A DNA stretch of 64,000 nt from Desmodus rotundus (GCF_022682495.2 NC_071391.1:127205896-127269895), one strand, 5' to 3'; shown: positions 23,771 through 36,045, numbered from the stretch's first letter. Numbers and translations are program-made. The notes: generated by a model from the sequence alone, not told the origin.

Positions 23771-25204
23771 ATTCAAAAACAGTGATGAGCTTGTCTCTTT
23801 ATAAGGTAAGACAAAACAAGTCAATCTAGAGCTCAGGGCTGTTCCTTTCCTTACATCAGTACCTCTCGTGGATAAACCTGTATGGCAAGCAACAGGAGTC
23901 TTATGTTTGTGGGCAGGAACACAGAAACAGGATTGTGGGTCTGTGTTTAGCATCCAGTAGAAAGAGCCTGAGCAAGGAGCTTCTGCATGTACTTGAGAGG
24001 TGACTCTAGGACAAGGGTTTTAAATATCGGAGCATCCTTGAAAGAGCCATGCACTCCCTGTGCACTGTGTGCTGGGAAATCAGCAGGCGTGGTTCATGTT
24101 TCCCAAACTGGAACCCATGGGCAAGTTTTCGACTGTCCAAATGTCTCATAAAATAACTTTCAAGTTTGTATTTCATTTGTATTTATATTGTATTTCAATG
24201 AAATCAACAGGCATATTTTGAATCTTTTTTTTTTTTTTTACTATTCTTAACCTCCCCCTGTCTAAATCATTTTAAGATTACTCATTCTAAGAGCACCACA
24301 CAATATCCATATGGACAGTTGCATTTGTTTTTATAAATTTAATTTACTAAGGGAAGATCAACTGACTTCAGGCAGCGGTGCACTAATAAAAGTATCACAG
24401 GAAGGAACATAATGGGAGAGCTGAGCTGTCAGAGGGTGCAAGGGCCTGCGGCCGTGTGCATGTCGAACTCAAAGCAGTATGCTCCCAGGGGGGCACGCCC
24501 AAACGGTGTGGACACCCTGTATAGATAGAACCCATCTTTGAACAAGCCTAACGGTTGCCGCACATTCACGGCCAGCGTGGCCAGACACATGACATGAGAC
24601 CTGCTTCTGGCAGTCAGGGTTATTTAATGAAACTTTGAGTAATGCTGCAATCATTACCTTCTTTTAAGTAAACAGGACAGCATTACAGGACTATCAAATG
24701 ACAGTTAAAATTGACACTTGAAGATTGTTAGCAGTGTTCTGGAAACATGTGAGGTCTATTTGTTGTGAACCAGAAAGCAAAGCCTTGAAATAATTAAAAA
24801 CATACTTATGCTAACAGGTAACATCTGAATTACTGAAGCCACAATACATGCCAAAAATTACTAAGTACAGAGCCTTACCTGAGGTCCATCTTTCTCCTAT
24901 TGAAACCTACACTGACAATCTAGTTTCAGCAGAATAACGTCCTTCATCTCATTGAGTTAATGATTCTAATTCTTATTTTATTGGTCTTCCAGTTTAGTTA
25001 TTAAATGTTTTTAATATATATGTTTGGTTAGGGTTTCATAATTTTAGAAGGGGTTTATAGCTAGTTTCATATTTTTTGCACTTTAATAAAATTGTAATAA
25101 AAGTAACAAGCCAATGCTGACAGCGAGATGCACATTATTTTTTTCCCTTTGAAGAAATGTGCACATCATTTAAATCTGGGAGACATTGTTATAGGATCAA
25201 GAGC
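23771..25204. other. Intergenic, with a CpG-bearing block
   Basis: T14 at 24226-24239, then a non-repetitive block at about 24360-24640 with many CpGs. The rest is AT-rich with no recognisable element. Confidence 0.35.
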
Positions 25205-25450
25205 ATAGAGTTTGAAATCAGAGAGGCCTGGGTTCAAATATGAGCTCAGGCCTTTAAAAACTAGAAACTGGAGCATGTTATTTAACTGAAGTGTGCTTTA
25301 TTTTCCTGATTTGCTAATAGGAGTATGATAATAATGCTTTCATCATGGTGCTATTGTGAGGAATAAATGAAATAATGACTTTTTGGGATATGATCTCTGG
25401 CACATGTAAGTGCTTAGCAAATGTTAGCCATTATTGCCCTCATCACTGTC
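25205..25450 (-). mobile_element. Near full-length MIR SINE, antisense
   Basis: In order on the plus strand: 'atagagtttgaaatcagaga', 'gcctgggttcaaatatgagc', 'ttatttaactgaagtgtgct', 'attgtgaggaataaatgaaa', 'ggcacatgtaagtgcttagc' and 'aaatgttagccattattg'. This is the whole reversed MIR. Confidence 0.75.
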
Positions 25451-27044
25451 ATGATCTTCATCATTTAAAAAAACAACAAAACTCTGAAGAACTCATATGG
25501 TATGGCTCATCAAGGAGATAAGTGTTGCTCTCGGAGCAGTGCTGGGAGCCGTTGCTGTCAATGGGAGTTGACACCTTTTTGGGATGCTGGGCTGGAGCAG
25601 CCTCAGTAACTCCCTCAATGGAGTAGTTTCATCAACGTAGTAGTGGCCAGGTACTCCCACTTTCTCTGGGAGCAGTCAAGGGTGTCAGTCTGGTGACACC
25701 TTGTTGCCTGGAGGTCCCGCCCTCTTTAACCACTCTATAGCATGAATCACCTTTGAGAAGGAAAAGCCATGCTTCAGTTCTGTTGTCTCTTTGTTGCTTC
25801 CAGAACCTTCCTGACTTGCTCAGCAAGGCTGCCTGACCTGTGTTCTCAGTCTCCTCTTGCATCTGGCTTGTTAGTTTTTCTGGTCTTGGCTTTTGATTTT
25901 GCTTAGATTGTGTCTGTTGTGACCATTGAAGGTACATTCCAGCCTCATCTATTGTGTTGCCAGGGACCACTGTGGCTGTCATTCCCTGTGGGTTTCCCCA
26001 GCTCCCAATAAGGGAAACCAGAGACTTCCTGTAGGAAGGAGTGGCTGGTGAGAGGATTGCCTAGTATAAAGTATCTTCCATCATTGTTCTCTTCCTTTTG
26101 TGCCTGGAGGTTTGTTGAAATATCTCTATGAGTCAAAGAACTAACAGAAATTCTGATCACATTATCCAGTGGGGTTTCCTCAACTCTAGCTTCCCCCCTG
26201 CAGCTGTTGGATCATAAGTGTTTTCAGATTTGGTCCAAACAGCTCAGAGCTACTGCCCCTCAAAGTGGGAGCAGGGGGTGGACACCGGTGGGTAAAGCTG
26301 ACCTGGAGAGAAAAGAGACAAAAACCTGTCAGGATAATGGAGAAGAAAAAAGACAGGCTGCTTCAGCCTTGCAGACCACACAGAATGTTCACGGTGTGAT
26401 GATTTTTTAAAAACCATTTGCAAAGCTGGTTGAACTCCCACAGCAAGACAATCGGATTCCTTATTGCATGATCTGCAGACAGATTTGCTGATCCAGACAC
26501 CTGGTTAGAGTTGCATTAACATGTAGTCCTCACACTCCTCTCTTTCCAAACCCACAGTCCCCTCAGGACAGCTTCCCCCACCTCTTCTTCTTTTTCCTAG
26601 AGCATCTCAAAGCCTTTCTGGGATCCCAGAGAGCATGAATTATTCACTATATATAGCATCAGGCTTCAAAGTATGCTTTCTAAAAAGTAAAACTGCCTAA
26701 ACTACCCAATGCCTTTATTTTCCTTAACTGGACAGCATCTTCAGAATCGTGGCACACCTTTCCTGGCCATCTTGTTGACTTGGTTTTCCTTCTCACCTCT
26801 CCCACTGCAATAAAGTAACAGAAGTTCATCCTGTGTTGCATCAGGCACGTCCCACCCAAGGGTGTCATTCACACATATACTGAAGGTCCATGTAAATGTC
26901 ATCATTTACATTTTAAAGGCCTTCGGGGTCACAAGTGGAAGGATAACATCTGTCCTGCAGGGTCAGCCCAGCTGCAAATTCTACTGACAGAGATACTGAT
27001 TTGCATCCCTTTAGTGTTTATAAAATTTGGGTAGCACCCACAGT
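25451..27044. other. Intergenic, unidentified block with minus-strand open frames
   Basis: The minus strand carries two overlapping open frames, 25945-26160 (71 codons) and 25632-25982 (116 codons). The inferred proteins are hydrophilic and Q/K-rich, without any domain I recognise. A decayed processed pseudogene or chance would both fit. No repeat was identified. Confidence 0.3.
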
Positions 27045-27225
27045 TTAGGATTGCATTCCAACTCTGCCATCTTCTAAATGTATGACCCTGTCAATGTAAC
27101 TTTCTGAGCCTCAGTGTCCTCATCTGCAAAAGAGGATAACTATCCAGCAGCATGGTGAAAATTAGAGACTTGAAGCAAACGCAGCACCTAGTATAAAGAA
27201 AGCACCTGAGTATGAGAAAGCACAT
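27045..27225 (-). mobile_element. MIR SINE, antisense
   Basis: 'tccaactctgccatcttcta', 'atgtaactttctgagcctca' and 'gtcctcatctgcaaaagagg' are the reversed MIR core. The end decays into 'gcacctagtataaagaaagc'. Confidence 0.65.
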
Positions 27226-27344
27226 GAGTATGTAAATAATTTACTTACTCAGTGGCAGGTGCTTATTTGGGGCCCAGAGTCTAGGTTAATGACGTCATAG
27301 CCCCTGGCTCCAGCCCTTGTGGGCTTTCTTACAGTGGGTGTTAG

Positions 27345-27560
27345 AGTTCAGCACAGTATTCACCAGATGTGAGTTCTAATCCTGTGTTAGCCATTTGACC
27401 CTGTGACTCAGACCATTTATTTTAAGTTCTCTCTCTCATTTCCTCATACATGCAATGCAGACCATAAAAGTGCCAAGCAGCTTGTTTTCGCAATGATTTA
27501 ATAAGATATTGGGTATGTAAAGTAATTAGTCCAGTGCACTTGATAAATATTTATTTTTAA
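27345..27560 (-). mobile_element. MIR SINE, antisense
   Basis: 'tgagttctaatcctgtgtta', 'atttcctcatacatgcaatg', 'gatttaataagatattgggt' and 'cagtgcacttgataaatatt' match the reversed MIR. Confidence 0.55.
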
Positions 27561-27639
27561 ACTGCAACTTGTATGCATTAAGTCTGGCCATTCTGTCCTT
27601 TGTCCATGGCTGTAGAGAAATGTTGAAAGCCTCTTTTCC

Positions 27640-30118
27640 AAAACAACCTCTTTATTTTTTCTCATTTTATTATGAAGAATTTAATACACTCAAAATAATA
27701 AATATAACAAATATGAGCTATAAATCACGATCACCCACGAAAACACCATGAAGAATGAGAAGTTACCTAAACCCTTAAAACTTCTATGAATTTTCCTGAT
27801 TCTTTTTCCTTGCCTTCTCTCGGAGGTAACCACTGTATTTGTTCTATTCTCTTTCTTTTCTTTATAATGTTAGCACATGTGTATGTTTCCCTAAACACCA
27901 TATTTTATACTTTTGCTTCCTTTTGGGCTTTATGAAAATGATACTATACTGCACATAATTCTGTGAAACTAGCTTTTCTCATTCAGCATTTGTTTTCCGA
28001 GATTCATTCACATGTGTGGCTGCTGTTCCTTCATTTTTATTGCTGCACAGTATTCCATTCTCCAAGCAGTCTGATTGAGGTGTGCTAGAAATATAAAATT
28101 TATACCAGGTTTTAGGGACTTGGCACAAAAATGTAGGATATTTAATTAACATTTTATATTGATTTCATTTGAACTGATGTAGTACATTAAACAAAACACA
28201 TTAAATCTGTTTTAAGAGTAAGTTCACCTCTTTAAAAACTTTTTTTAAATGTGGCTATTGGAAAAATTTAAAGTACATATGTGGTTTGTATTAAATTTCT
28301 GTTGCACAGTGCTACTTTAAGATATAATTAAGGTATTCTTAAGGGTGAAACTTTTGAGTCATAGGGTGATATTAATTGACTTTATAAGATAATGTCAATT
28401 CTAGTTCCAATTGGTTGTACTAATTTGAATTTCCATCATTAATGTATAGTCCTCATTGCTCCACATTCTTGTCATAATTGGTATCATCAGATTTAAAGTG
28501 TTTGTCATATTGGTGATTGTAAATCACATTTCATTGTCTTATTTTGCAGTCCTCTGATTATTATTTGAGTAAATATTCTCCCCACATATTTTATTAGTCA
28601 TCTGTTTTTCTTCTTCTGGAAAATGTTTGTGGATATCTTTTGAGGATTTTTATGAGGGGTTGTTTCTCATTTTCTTGTTGATTTTTAAAGATATTTAAAA
28701 ATATAATCTTTGTTCTAATCTTTCTCACAGTTTGTGGCTTGTAGTGTTCATTTTCTTCCTGCACTCTTTTGATAAATAAAAGTTCTTGATGTCAATGCAG
28801 TTATTAAAAAAATTTAAATCTAGTAATATATTTTTCTTTTATGGTCAGCCCTTATTTTTCTCTCCTGAAAACATAGAGATATATTTGAAAGTTTTGCCTT
28901 TTACATTTAATTTGTCATTCCATTAGTAACTGATTTGTGTGTGTATGTTGTAATTTTAGAGATAGAATTTCAATTTTACGATATGAATACCAATGTTGCT
29001 AGCATCATTTATTAAAATAAATAGTCCCTCATTTCCCCACATTCATCAACATAGCAAACTACATGTATGTAAGACTTTTTGGGGAGTCTGTTTTCTGTTC
29101 TGTATTTTTCAATAATTGAGTTAATTCTCATTTTATTTGTGACAGCTTTATAATAAATCTCCTTTTTTTCTGGTAGAGCAAGACTTTCCTTCCTTAATAG
29201 TATTGGGCCTCCTTTTGGTCTTTCCTATAGGCTTTAGAATTCAGTTGTTGAATATCTTTAAAAAACTTCTTGGGATTTTAACAATGAAAATGCATTCAAA
29301 ATATTGGTAAATTTAGGGATAATTTTCATTTGTTCATGATGTTTAGTCTTTCAATCCAGGATTATTGTATATCACTGACTTCAAGTATCATTTATTTAAT
29401 TTTTCAATATCCTTACATCAAGTTTTATAATTTTCTGAACAAATTATTTGCACATCATTTGTTAATTATATTCTTAGGTAAAATACATATATTGTTGCTG
29501 TTAATATACAGAGCATCTTTTTTAAATTGCATTTTCTGTTTATGGGGAATTTAAATGCAGTTAATTTAATATCAAACTTTTTCTAATTATATTTCAAAAC
29601 TCTTATAAATGCTAACTTTTTGTCTATAGACTCTTTTTGGTTTTTATTATATATAATATATAATTCTTAAATAGTGATATTTTGTGTCTTCCAGCCAATC
29701 CTTCTACATTTTACTTTTTGTTCTTATGGAGATCATTATGGTCTTCAGTATGATACTTATATAGATACTTAATAGAATATGCTGAACAGTGAGCATCCTT
29801 GTCTCATTTTTGATTTTTAAAAGTCAGTTTCATTATTTGAATGTCCAGTGGATTATAGCTGTAGTGTATTTGGTGGACACTCTTAATCAGGATAAGAGCT
29901 GTTGTCTTTTACTAGGTTGTTGAAACTTTTATTAATAAATTGGTGTTGAACTTTATTACATGCTTTTCCACATCCTTAACATGATCATTTGATTTTCTTA
30001 TTTTAATATTAATATAGTAAATACCCTAACCGATTTTGTAATGCGATACTAGTCTTCTATCCCTGTGATGAATCCAATTAGATCATTGTATGATTTCATT
30101 TTCAAACACTGCTGAATG
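27640..30118 (-). mobile_element. Old LINE-1, antisense, interrupted by a DNA transposon
   Basis: The L1 3' UTR antisense begins near 27640 ('attttattatgaagaattta', 'ccttctctcggaggtaacca', 'gctgcacagtattccattct'). It resumes after 28328 with 'aacttttgagtcatagggtg' and continues through 3' UTR and ORF2 antisense text ('tcacagtttgtggcttgtag', 'agttcttgatgtcaatgcag') to about 30.1 kb. All frames are broken. Confidence 0.65.
28073..28328 (+). mobile_element. hAT-like DNA transposon nested in L1
   Basis: A block that ends 'aaatttctgttgcacagtgc' and contains 'aatgtggctattggaaaaat' and 'agtacatatgtggtttgtat'. This is the text of a common mammalian hAT-like non-autonomous element ('cagcgctgtccaatagaaat...acatatgtggc...'). 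L1 antisense sequence continues on both sides, so it inserted after the L1. The orientation given is arbitrary, since the termini are inverted. Confidence 0.5.
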
Positions 30119-30279
30119 TAATTACTGTTACTCTGTTCAAGATTTTTGCCTCTACATCCAGTCCGTATCCTGCTTAACCTGTCAACTGCATCTGGTGCAT
30201 TTGGCCACTCTGGTTTTCTTCCTGCATGTCTGACCACTCCTCAGTCAGTGTTGTCAGTTCCTCCTGGGCTTCCTAATTC

Positions 30280-30865
30280 TAATCGTGGGTTGACCCCCAA
30301 ACCTAATCCTTCAGTCTCTTTTTCTATCTAGACTCACTCCCTTTTAAGATGACTTAAACAGCCATCTCTGTGCTGATGACTGTTGAATGTATAGCTTTAG
30401 CCTGCACTGCTCCTCTGACTTCCAGACTCGTATATCCAACTGCCTACGTAATGTGTTCTGGATGTCTAATTGCCATCTAAAGGTTGATATGTCTAAAACT
30501 AAGTTTCTGCCCCTGCCATAGCTCTCCCCTTTAAAAAGTGGCAATTCCATCCTTCCAGTTGCTCAGATCAATAAACCTCAGAGTCTTGCTTGACTCTAAT
30601 ACCCTGCATTCAATGTCAGCACTAGGCTGCACTTGAAATAAATGTAGAATCTGGCTATTTCTCACCACTTTTACTACTACCACTGCGTTCTAAGCCACTG
30701 TGATCTCTCAATTATTATTGCCCCTAACTTGCCTCCTTGCACCTGTTTTGTTCCTTAAGTCTATTTACGGCATAAAGGACAGAGTAATATTATTAAAACA
30801 CAAATCAGATCAAATCCTATTCCAATAGTGTCCTTTCTTACTCATAGCAAAAACCACATTTTAAG
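30280..30865 (+). mobile_element. L2 LINE, 585-bp sense fragment
   Basis: A long collinear match to L2 by memory: 'ctgtgctgatgactgttgaa', 'ttccagactcgtatatccaa', 'ggatgtctaattgccatcta', 'ggcaattccatccttccagt', 'agagtcttgcttgactctaa', 'cacttttactactaccactg', 'ggacagagtaatattattaa' and 'cagatcaaatcctattccaa'. It is non-coding now. Confidence 0.75.
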
Positions 30866-30884
30866 AACCACTTTTAATTAATTA

Positions 30885-32205
30885 TTTTTTATTTTATTTT
30901 TAAGTATATTTTATTGATTATGCTATTAGAATTGTCCCATTTCTTTCTCCCCTTTGTACTCCTCTGCCCAGTACCCCCATTCTCTCCATCATTCCCCCTC
31001 CTTAGTTCATGTCCATGGGTCATACATACAAGTTCTTTGGCGTCTCCATTTCCTATACTGTTCTTAACTTCCCCCTCTCTATTTTGTACCTACTGATTAT
31101 GCTTTTTATTCCCTGTATCTTTTCCTCCATTCTCCCCCTTGCCCCTCCCTACTGATAACCCTCCATGTGATCTCCATTTCTGTGATTCTGTTCCAGTTCT
31201 AGTTGTTTTCTTAGTTTGTTTTTAGGTTCAGTTGTTGATAGCTGTGATTTGTTGTCATTTTACTATTCATAGTTTTGATCAACTTCTTTTTCTTAGATAA
31301 GTCCTTTTAACATTTCATGTAATAAGGGTGTAGTGATGATGAACTCCTTTACTTTATCTGGGAAGCACTTTATCTGCCCTTCCATTCTAAATGATAGCTT
31401 TGTTGGATAGAGTATCTCGGTTATAGGTCCTTGCTTTTCATGACTTTGAATACTTCTTTCCAACCCCTTCTTGCCTGAACTCCTTTGTAAGTGACTCTCT
31501 TCTTTTCTCTTGCTGCTTTTAAGATTCTCTCCTTATCTTTAATCTTTGGCAATTTAATTATGATGTATGTTGGTGTGTTCCTCTTTGGTTCCCACTTGTT
31601 TGGGATTCTCTGAGTTTCCTGGACTTGTATGTTTATTTCCTGTGCCAGATTGGGAAAGTTTTCTTTCATTATTTTTTCAAATAAGTTTTCAATTTCTTGC
31701 TCTTCCTCTTCTCCTTCTGGCAACCCTATGATTGATATTGGAATGTTTAAAGTTGTCCCAGAGACGACTTTCAAGGGTTCCTAAGCCTCTCCTCATTTTT
31801 TTGAATTCTTGTTTCTTCATTCAGTTCTGGTTGTATGTTTATTTCTTACTTTTGTTCTAAATTATTGATTTGAGTCCTGGTTTCCTTCCCTTGGTTCTCT
31901 GTATATTCTCCTTCATTTCACTTTGTATGGCCCTCACTTCTTCCTTTACTTTGTGGCTGTAAACAGTCATTTCTGTGACATCCTGATTACCAGCATTTTG
32001 AACTCTGCATCTGATAGATTGGCTGTCTCCTCATTGCTTAGCTCTTTTTCTGGAGTTTTGATCTGTTCTTTCATTTGGACCATATTTATTTGTCTTGGAG
32101 CTCCTGTTATGTTGTAAGGGGGTAGAGCCTTAGGTGTTTGCCAGGGTGGGGAAATGTATGTCACTGTGTTGTGGTGCTGAATGTGGGGGAGGGATCTTTT
32201 AAAAC
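30885..32205 (-). mobile_element. HAL1 (half-L1) retrotransposon, antisense
   Basis: The minus strand reads ORF1 (about 32164 down to 31300) followed directly by a purine-rich 3' UTR ('aactaaggagggggaatgat', 'gggggtactgggcagaggag') and an A-rich tail near 30885-30910. No ORF2 lies between ORF1 and the tail, which is the layout of HAL1 elements: ORF1-only L1 derivatives mobilised by L1 and known to have been active in bats. The ORF1 is frame-disrupted, so this copy is inactive. Confidence 0.75.
31300..32164 (-). pseudogene. HAL1/L1 ORF1p pseudogene (RNA-binding protein)
   Basis: The N-terminal piece is 32164-31967 (EQIKTPEKELSNEETANLSD, then the start of the coiled-coil region). The RRM and C-terminal domain piece is 31774-31421 (IPISIIGLPEGEEEEQEIEN, MKENFPNLAQEINIQVQETQ, KERILKAAREKKRVTYKG). 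The C-terminal end continues in another frame at about 31420-31300 (LYPTKLSFRMEGQIK). Stops between 31967 and 31775 and a shift near 31430 break it. Next to the TYKG motif about 14 residues usual in L1 ORF1 are absent. Confidence 0.8.
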
Positions 32206-32224
32206 ATTCTTAAATTACAGTTTA

Positions 32225-32365
32225 TTTTTAGTATTATTTTGTATTTGTTTCACTTGTACAGCATAGTGATGAGACAATCATATACTATAAAAAGTGTTTC
32301 CTCCAGTATTTCCAGGACTCACCTAACACCATACACAGTTATTACAATATCATTGACTACTTTCC
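32225..32365 (-). mobile_element. L1 3' UTR fragment, antisense (probable)
   Basis: 'cacttgtacagcatagtgat', 'ctaacaccatacacagttat' and 'tacaatatcattgactactt' recall L1 3' UTR text in laurasiatherians. It is short and diverged. Confidence 0.4.
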
Positions 32366-32540
32366 ATTTTATTTTTCTCCTTATTATTTATCATTTTCTA
32401 ATATACTATATATTTTATTTGCTTACTTAATGTTTGTCTTTTTCTAGGAGAATGTAAGCCATATGAGGTGGTGGATTCTGTTAATCATTATAAATATTCT
32501 ATGTGTGCTTGAAAACAAAGTACTATGTGTGACATTCTTT

Positions 32541-32736
32541 TTTCTTTTTTTTAATCCTTGTCTTAGGATATGTTCATTGATTTTAGAGAGAGAGAAGGGG
32601 GAGAGAGAGAGAACCATTGACTTGAGAGTGAATCATCAATTGATTTCCTCCTGTATGTGTTCCCACAGGGGATTGAACCTGCAACCTTTTGGTGTATGGA
32701 AAGACACCGCAACTAATGGAGCCACTTGGCCAGGGT
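32541..32736 (-). mobile_element. VES-type bat SINE, antisense (diverged)
   Basis: On the plus strand: T-rich tail, 'ttgattttagagagagagaa', 'gattgaacctgcaacctttt' (the B-box region of the tRNA-like head), and the end 'gccacttggccagggt'. The head and tail order identifies a minus-strand VES SINE. It is more diverged than the copy at 53.7 kb. Confidence 0.8.
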
Positions 32737-33011
32737 GTAACTTTTTTAATATATTGATTATTGAAGTTTATTAATAGTAATGTTCAAATCTTTATGGTTA
32801 CTGATTTTCAGCCTGCTTCATCTGTAAATCACTACGAGAAGATTTAATACCTTTCTCAGATTGATAACATATGTCATTATTTTTCCCTTATAGTTCTTTC
32901 TGTTTTTGTTCTACATATTTGGGGATATATTAGGACAATACAAATTTAGAATTATAACATCACTCAGGAAAACTGAAACTTTTTTCACAATGGTGTGATC
33001 TTTAACTCTGG

Positions 33012-33118
33012 TTTTATATATATTTATCTGTATGTAAATATGTGTATGTGTGTATATGTACCAGTATGTATATATACATATTTATATAACATATATTTAC
33101 ATTTGTTATATATATTTG
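33012..33118. repeat. TA/TG-rich degenerate microsatellite
   Basis: Degenerate runs of TATATA, TGTATG and TATACA over about 105 bp, with partial self-complementarity. Confidence 0.75.
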
Positions 33119-33769
33119 TGGTAAAGCCCATTTTGATTAGCGTGATATAGGTATACTAGATACTAGATGTCTTTGGCTAGTATTTGCCTAACATGTTTAT
33201 TTTATCTTTTTATCCTCTATATTTTTGTCTTTATGTCTGAGGCTTGTTTCACCAAAAGGGCATATATTATTTGATTTATGTAATTCAGTATGACAGTTCA
33301 TGCCATTTACTCATAGAGCTCAGTCTATTTTCATTTACTATAATTTCTGAAATATTTTTATTTTTATTGTCTTTATGTTTAAGCTTTTAATTTGTCCTAC
33401 TGTATTTCTGTGTCTCAGATTTTTCTCCTTTCTTGGTTTATTGTGAATTGATTGAATTTTTTCTCCCTTATTTCATTACCCAACCCCTCCTCATATCTAT
33501 TTAGAAGATGTATACATTACTTCAATTTTTCAGTTTTGAAACTTTAATGTCCATACTTTATATACTTAGGTTTAAATTTAATTGAGTTTTACTCTCCTTC
33601 AAAAATATAAAAGCTGTAGAATAATTTTCTATTTATTAGAAGATGAATTTATAGAAAAAATATGGACTGTCATGATAGATACGAAGGGATAAAGAGGCTT
33701 TTCGGTTGTGCGTGCTCTCTCCCTCTCCTATGTTTTTAGCCATAGAATTTATCATTATTTGACTTTATT

Positions 33770-33920
33770 TGTTTGTTTATTGCCTGCTTTTCTATACTAA
33801 TGTGCACATTTCACAGGAACAAGAATTTTTTATTTTGTTCACTTTTATATACCCAAGTGGATCAAACAGTTTCTGCTTATAGTAAGTGCTCATGAAATAT
33901 GGTTACAGTGGATGAATATT
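33770..33920 (+). mobile_element. L2-like fragment
   Basis: 'tttcacaggaacaagaattt', 'tttgttcacttttatatacc' and 'agtaagtgctcatgaaatat' match the L2-type motif 'gggcagggactttg...tttgttcactgctgtatccc...gtaggtgctcaataaatat'. Confidence 0.45.
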
Positions 33921-35010
33921 TTAATTGTGAACATGCGCACCAAACTTTACATGATAGTCTTAGCTTTTTAATATCCTCATTTGTTTTGACCTCACTAATT
34001 ACTTTTATTACTTTAAAAAGAATATTTATATTAATTATTTTTCTATTTTTGTGCAAGAATTGTTTGTTTAATCCACATGTCTAACATTTTCTATGCTCAT
34101 TTTTCATCTTTAGGGTCATTTTTCTTTTGTCTTAAGTAATATCCTTTATAAGCTGTGGTGTAGGTCTGTAAGTGGCAGACTTTCATTTTTTGTTTATGTG
34201 ACTATATTTTTATTTCATTCTTGTTCTTCAAAGATACTTTGAAATGGGATACAAATTAGAAAATATTTGAAGTTACTATTTCTTAACTTTCTGGGATTTT
34301 CTCCATCAAAAAGTTAGATGTCAATCTAAATATTGCTCTTTGTACATACATAGTCTACCTTTTCTCTGTTGCACTTAAGACCTGCTCTTTATCTTTGGGG
34401 TAATGTGATTCCACTGTACCTTAGAATGGGTTTTTTAATATTGCTCTTCTTGGGGGTTAATAACTTCCTGGGCCTGAGGGTTTGTATTTTTCATAGATTC
34501 TGAGAAACTCTAGCATTATCTCTCTGAATATTATCCACTCCCCATTTCCTCTTTATTTCCTCGGCCATAGCACTTAGCTGTACGTTGCTCCAATCCCCAT
34601 ATTCTTAACCCGCCTTTCCTGTTCCAGTCTGTCTCTGTGCTTCATTCTGTTCCATTTCATTGTGTCTGTCTTCCAGGTACTTAGTCCCTCTCTAAGTGTC
34701 TCTTCTAATATTTAACCCTTTGATTGCATTTTTTTTTCAGTGATCATATTTTTCAATTCAAAGTTCTATCTGAGTCTTTATCACACAGTTTTTTTTTTTC
34801 ACTTTTGGTAGGCTCCTGCTATGTCTCTTATTTTTATTTCCTTTTTTATTTCATGAATGTGAAGACTCTGTGTGTGTTTTCTTTTATTTGTATTTCCACT
34901 GACTTTCACTCTCTGTAAGAATGTAAGAGGTCCAGGCTGAAGTGTATTTCTCCTGAGAGATATACCTGTGATTGCTCAGGTATCCAGGGACACTACTACA
35001 GAACCATGTT

Positions 35011-36045
35011 TATTTTAGATTAAATTTTCAGGTTGTGGTTTCTTTAATTGTAAAATAAAGTATAAATTCAGATCCAAACCCAGGTAGAGCTCATGGGACC
35101 CAGAGCAAAGAGCATGGCACATCCTTGATTTTTTGCCTCTACTGAGCGGGTTTTATTTTCTGTTGTTGTTGTTGTTTGTTTGTTTTTTTCCTGATTCACC
35201 ACAAATAGTCCTTCTTGAGCACTTGCTTTGTGCAGCGTGATCAGAGGCCCAGTGTCCTGTTCTGCGCATTCACATGCTTAGTTAATCTTCCCCCTCATCT
35301 GCTGATACTGCAGCTCAAATACATCCCTAGACGTGTCTTGGGTATGTAACAGCTATAGTGCTGGCTTATCTCCCCAGACTCACACTCTTGTTTCTTCTGA
35401 ACTGAGGAATTCATTTACTTTATTCTAGGTTCATTCATTAATTTATAAGGGTCCTTTAAAAATACCATGGCTAACATTTTTAGACTTTCGTAACCCGTGT
35501 GTTTTAGGATTTCTCCCTTCAATTCTGTGGCTCTGTCTCTTCTGTACCTTCAGTCGTAGCTCTATTCACTTCTACAGATCCCAGTCAGTCTCAGCTCCTG
35601 CGCAGGGAGCCCCTCTGTGTCTCAGCATGGGCCGACTGTAATGCCCAGAGTTAAGCAATGACCTTTACAATTCTTACTGATTTAAGAGTTTACTATACTA
35701 TAATGTTATAGCAGCCAATACTATGGGAGAACAAGGGAGATAGTTGCTTTCTCTCCCCAGGTTACAAGCTATGCTTTCTACTTTGTTGCAGCTCCCCTGT
35801 GTGTAGTTGAGTCCCTGCTTCCTCAGAATTTAGCGTGGCGAGCTGTGTACCACGAGCATCCAAGTATTGCGAAATACATATTTTATTGCTCCACAAATGG
35901 CTATTCTGAAGCTTATCTTTTTTGTCCTATTCTTTTTTGCTTACTATTAGAAGAAGATTCCACAGAGTTGTGGGGGTTTAGTAACATTTTGGGTGAGCAA
36001 GCACTTCTACTGGTAACTACTGGTCATCACATCCTTTCTGTCTTG
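35011..36045. other. Intergenic, no confident element
   Basis: Mixed non-coding sequence with a (GTT)n run at 35160-35185. No gene was recognised. Confidence 0.35.

Larger units (their letters stand above)
32760..35010 (-). mobile_element. Old HAL1/L1, antisense, AT-rich
   Basis: AT-rich text reading as reversed L1/HAL1: 'ctgtttttgttctacatatt', 'cctttataagctgtggtgta', 'ttaagacctgctctttatct' and 'cattatctctctgaatatta' (reversed ORF1 region). It is interrupted by a short L2 piece at about 33770-33920. All frames are broken. The boundaries are approximate. Confidence 0.5.
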
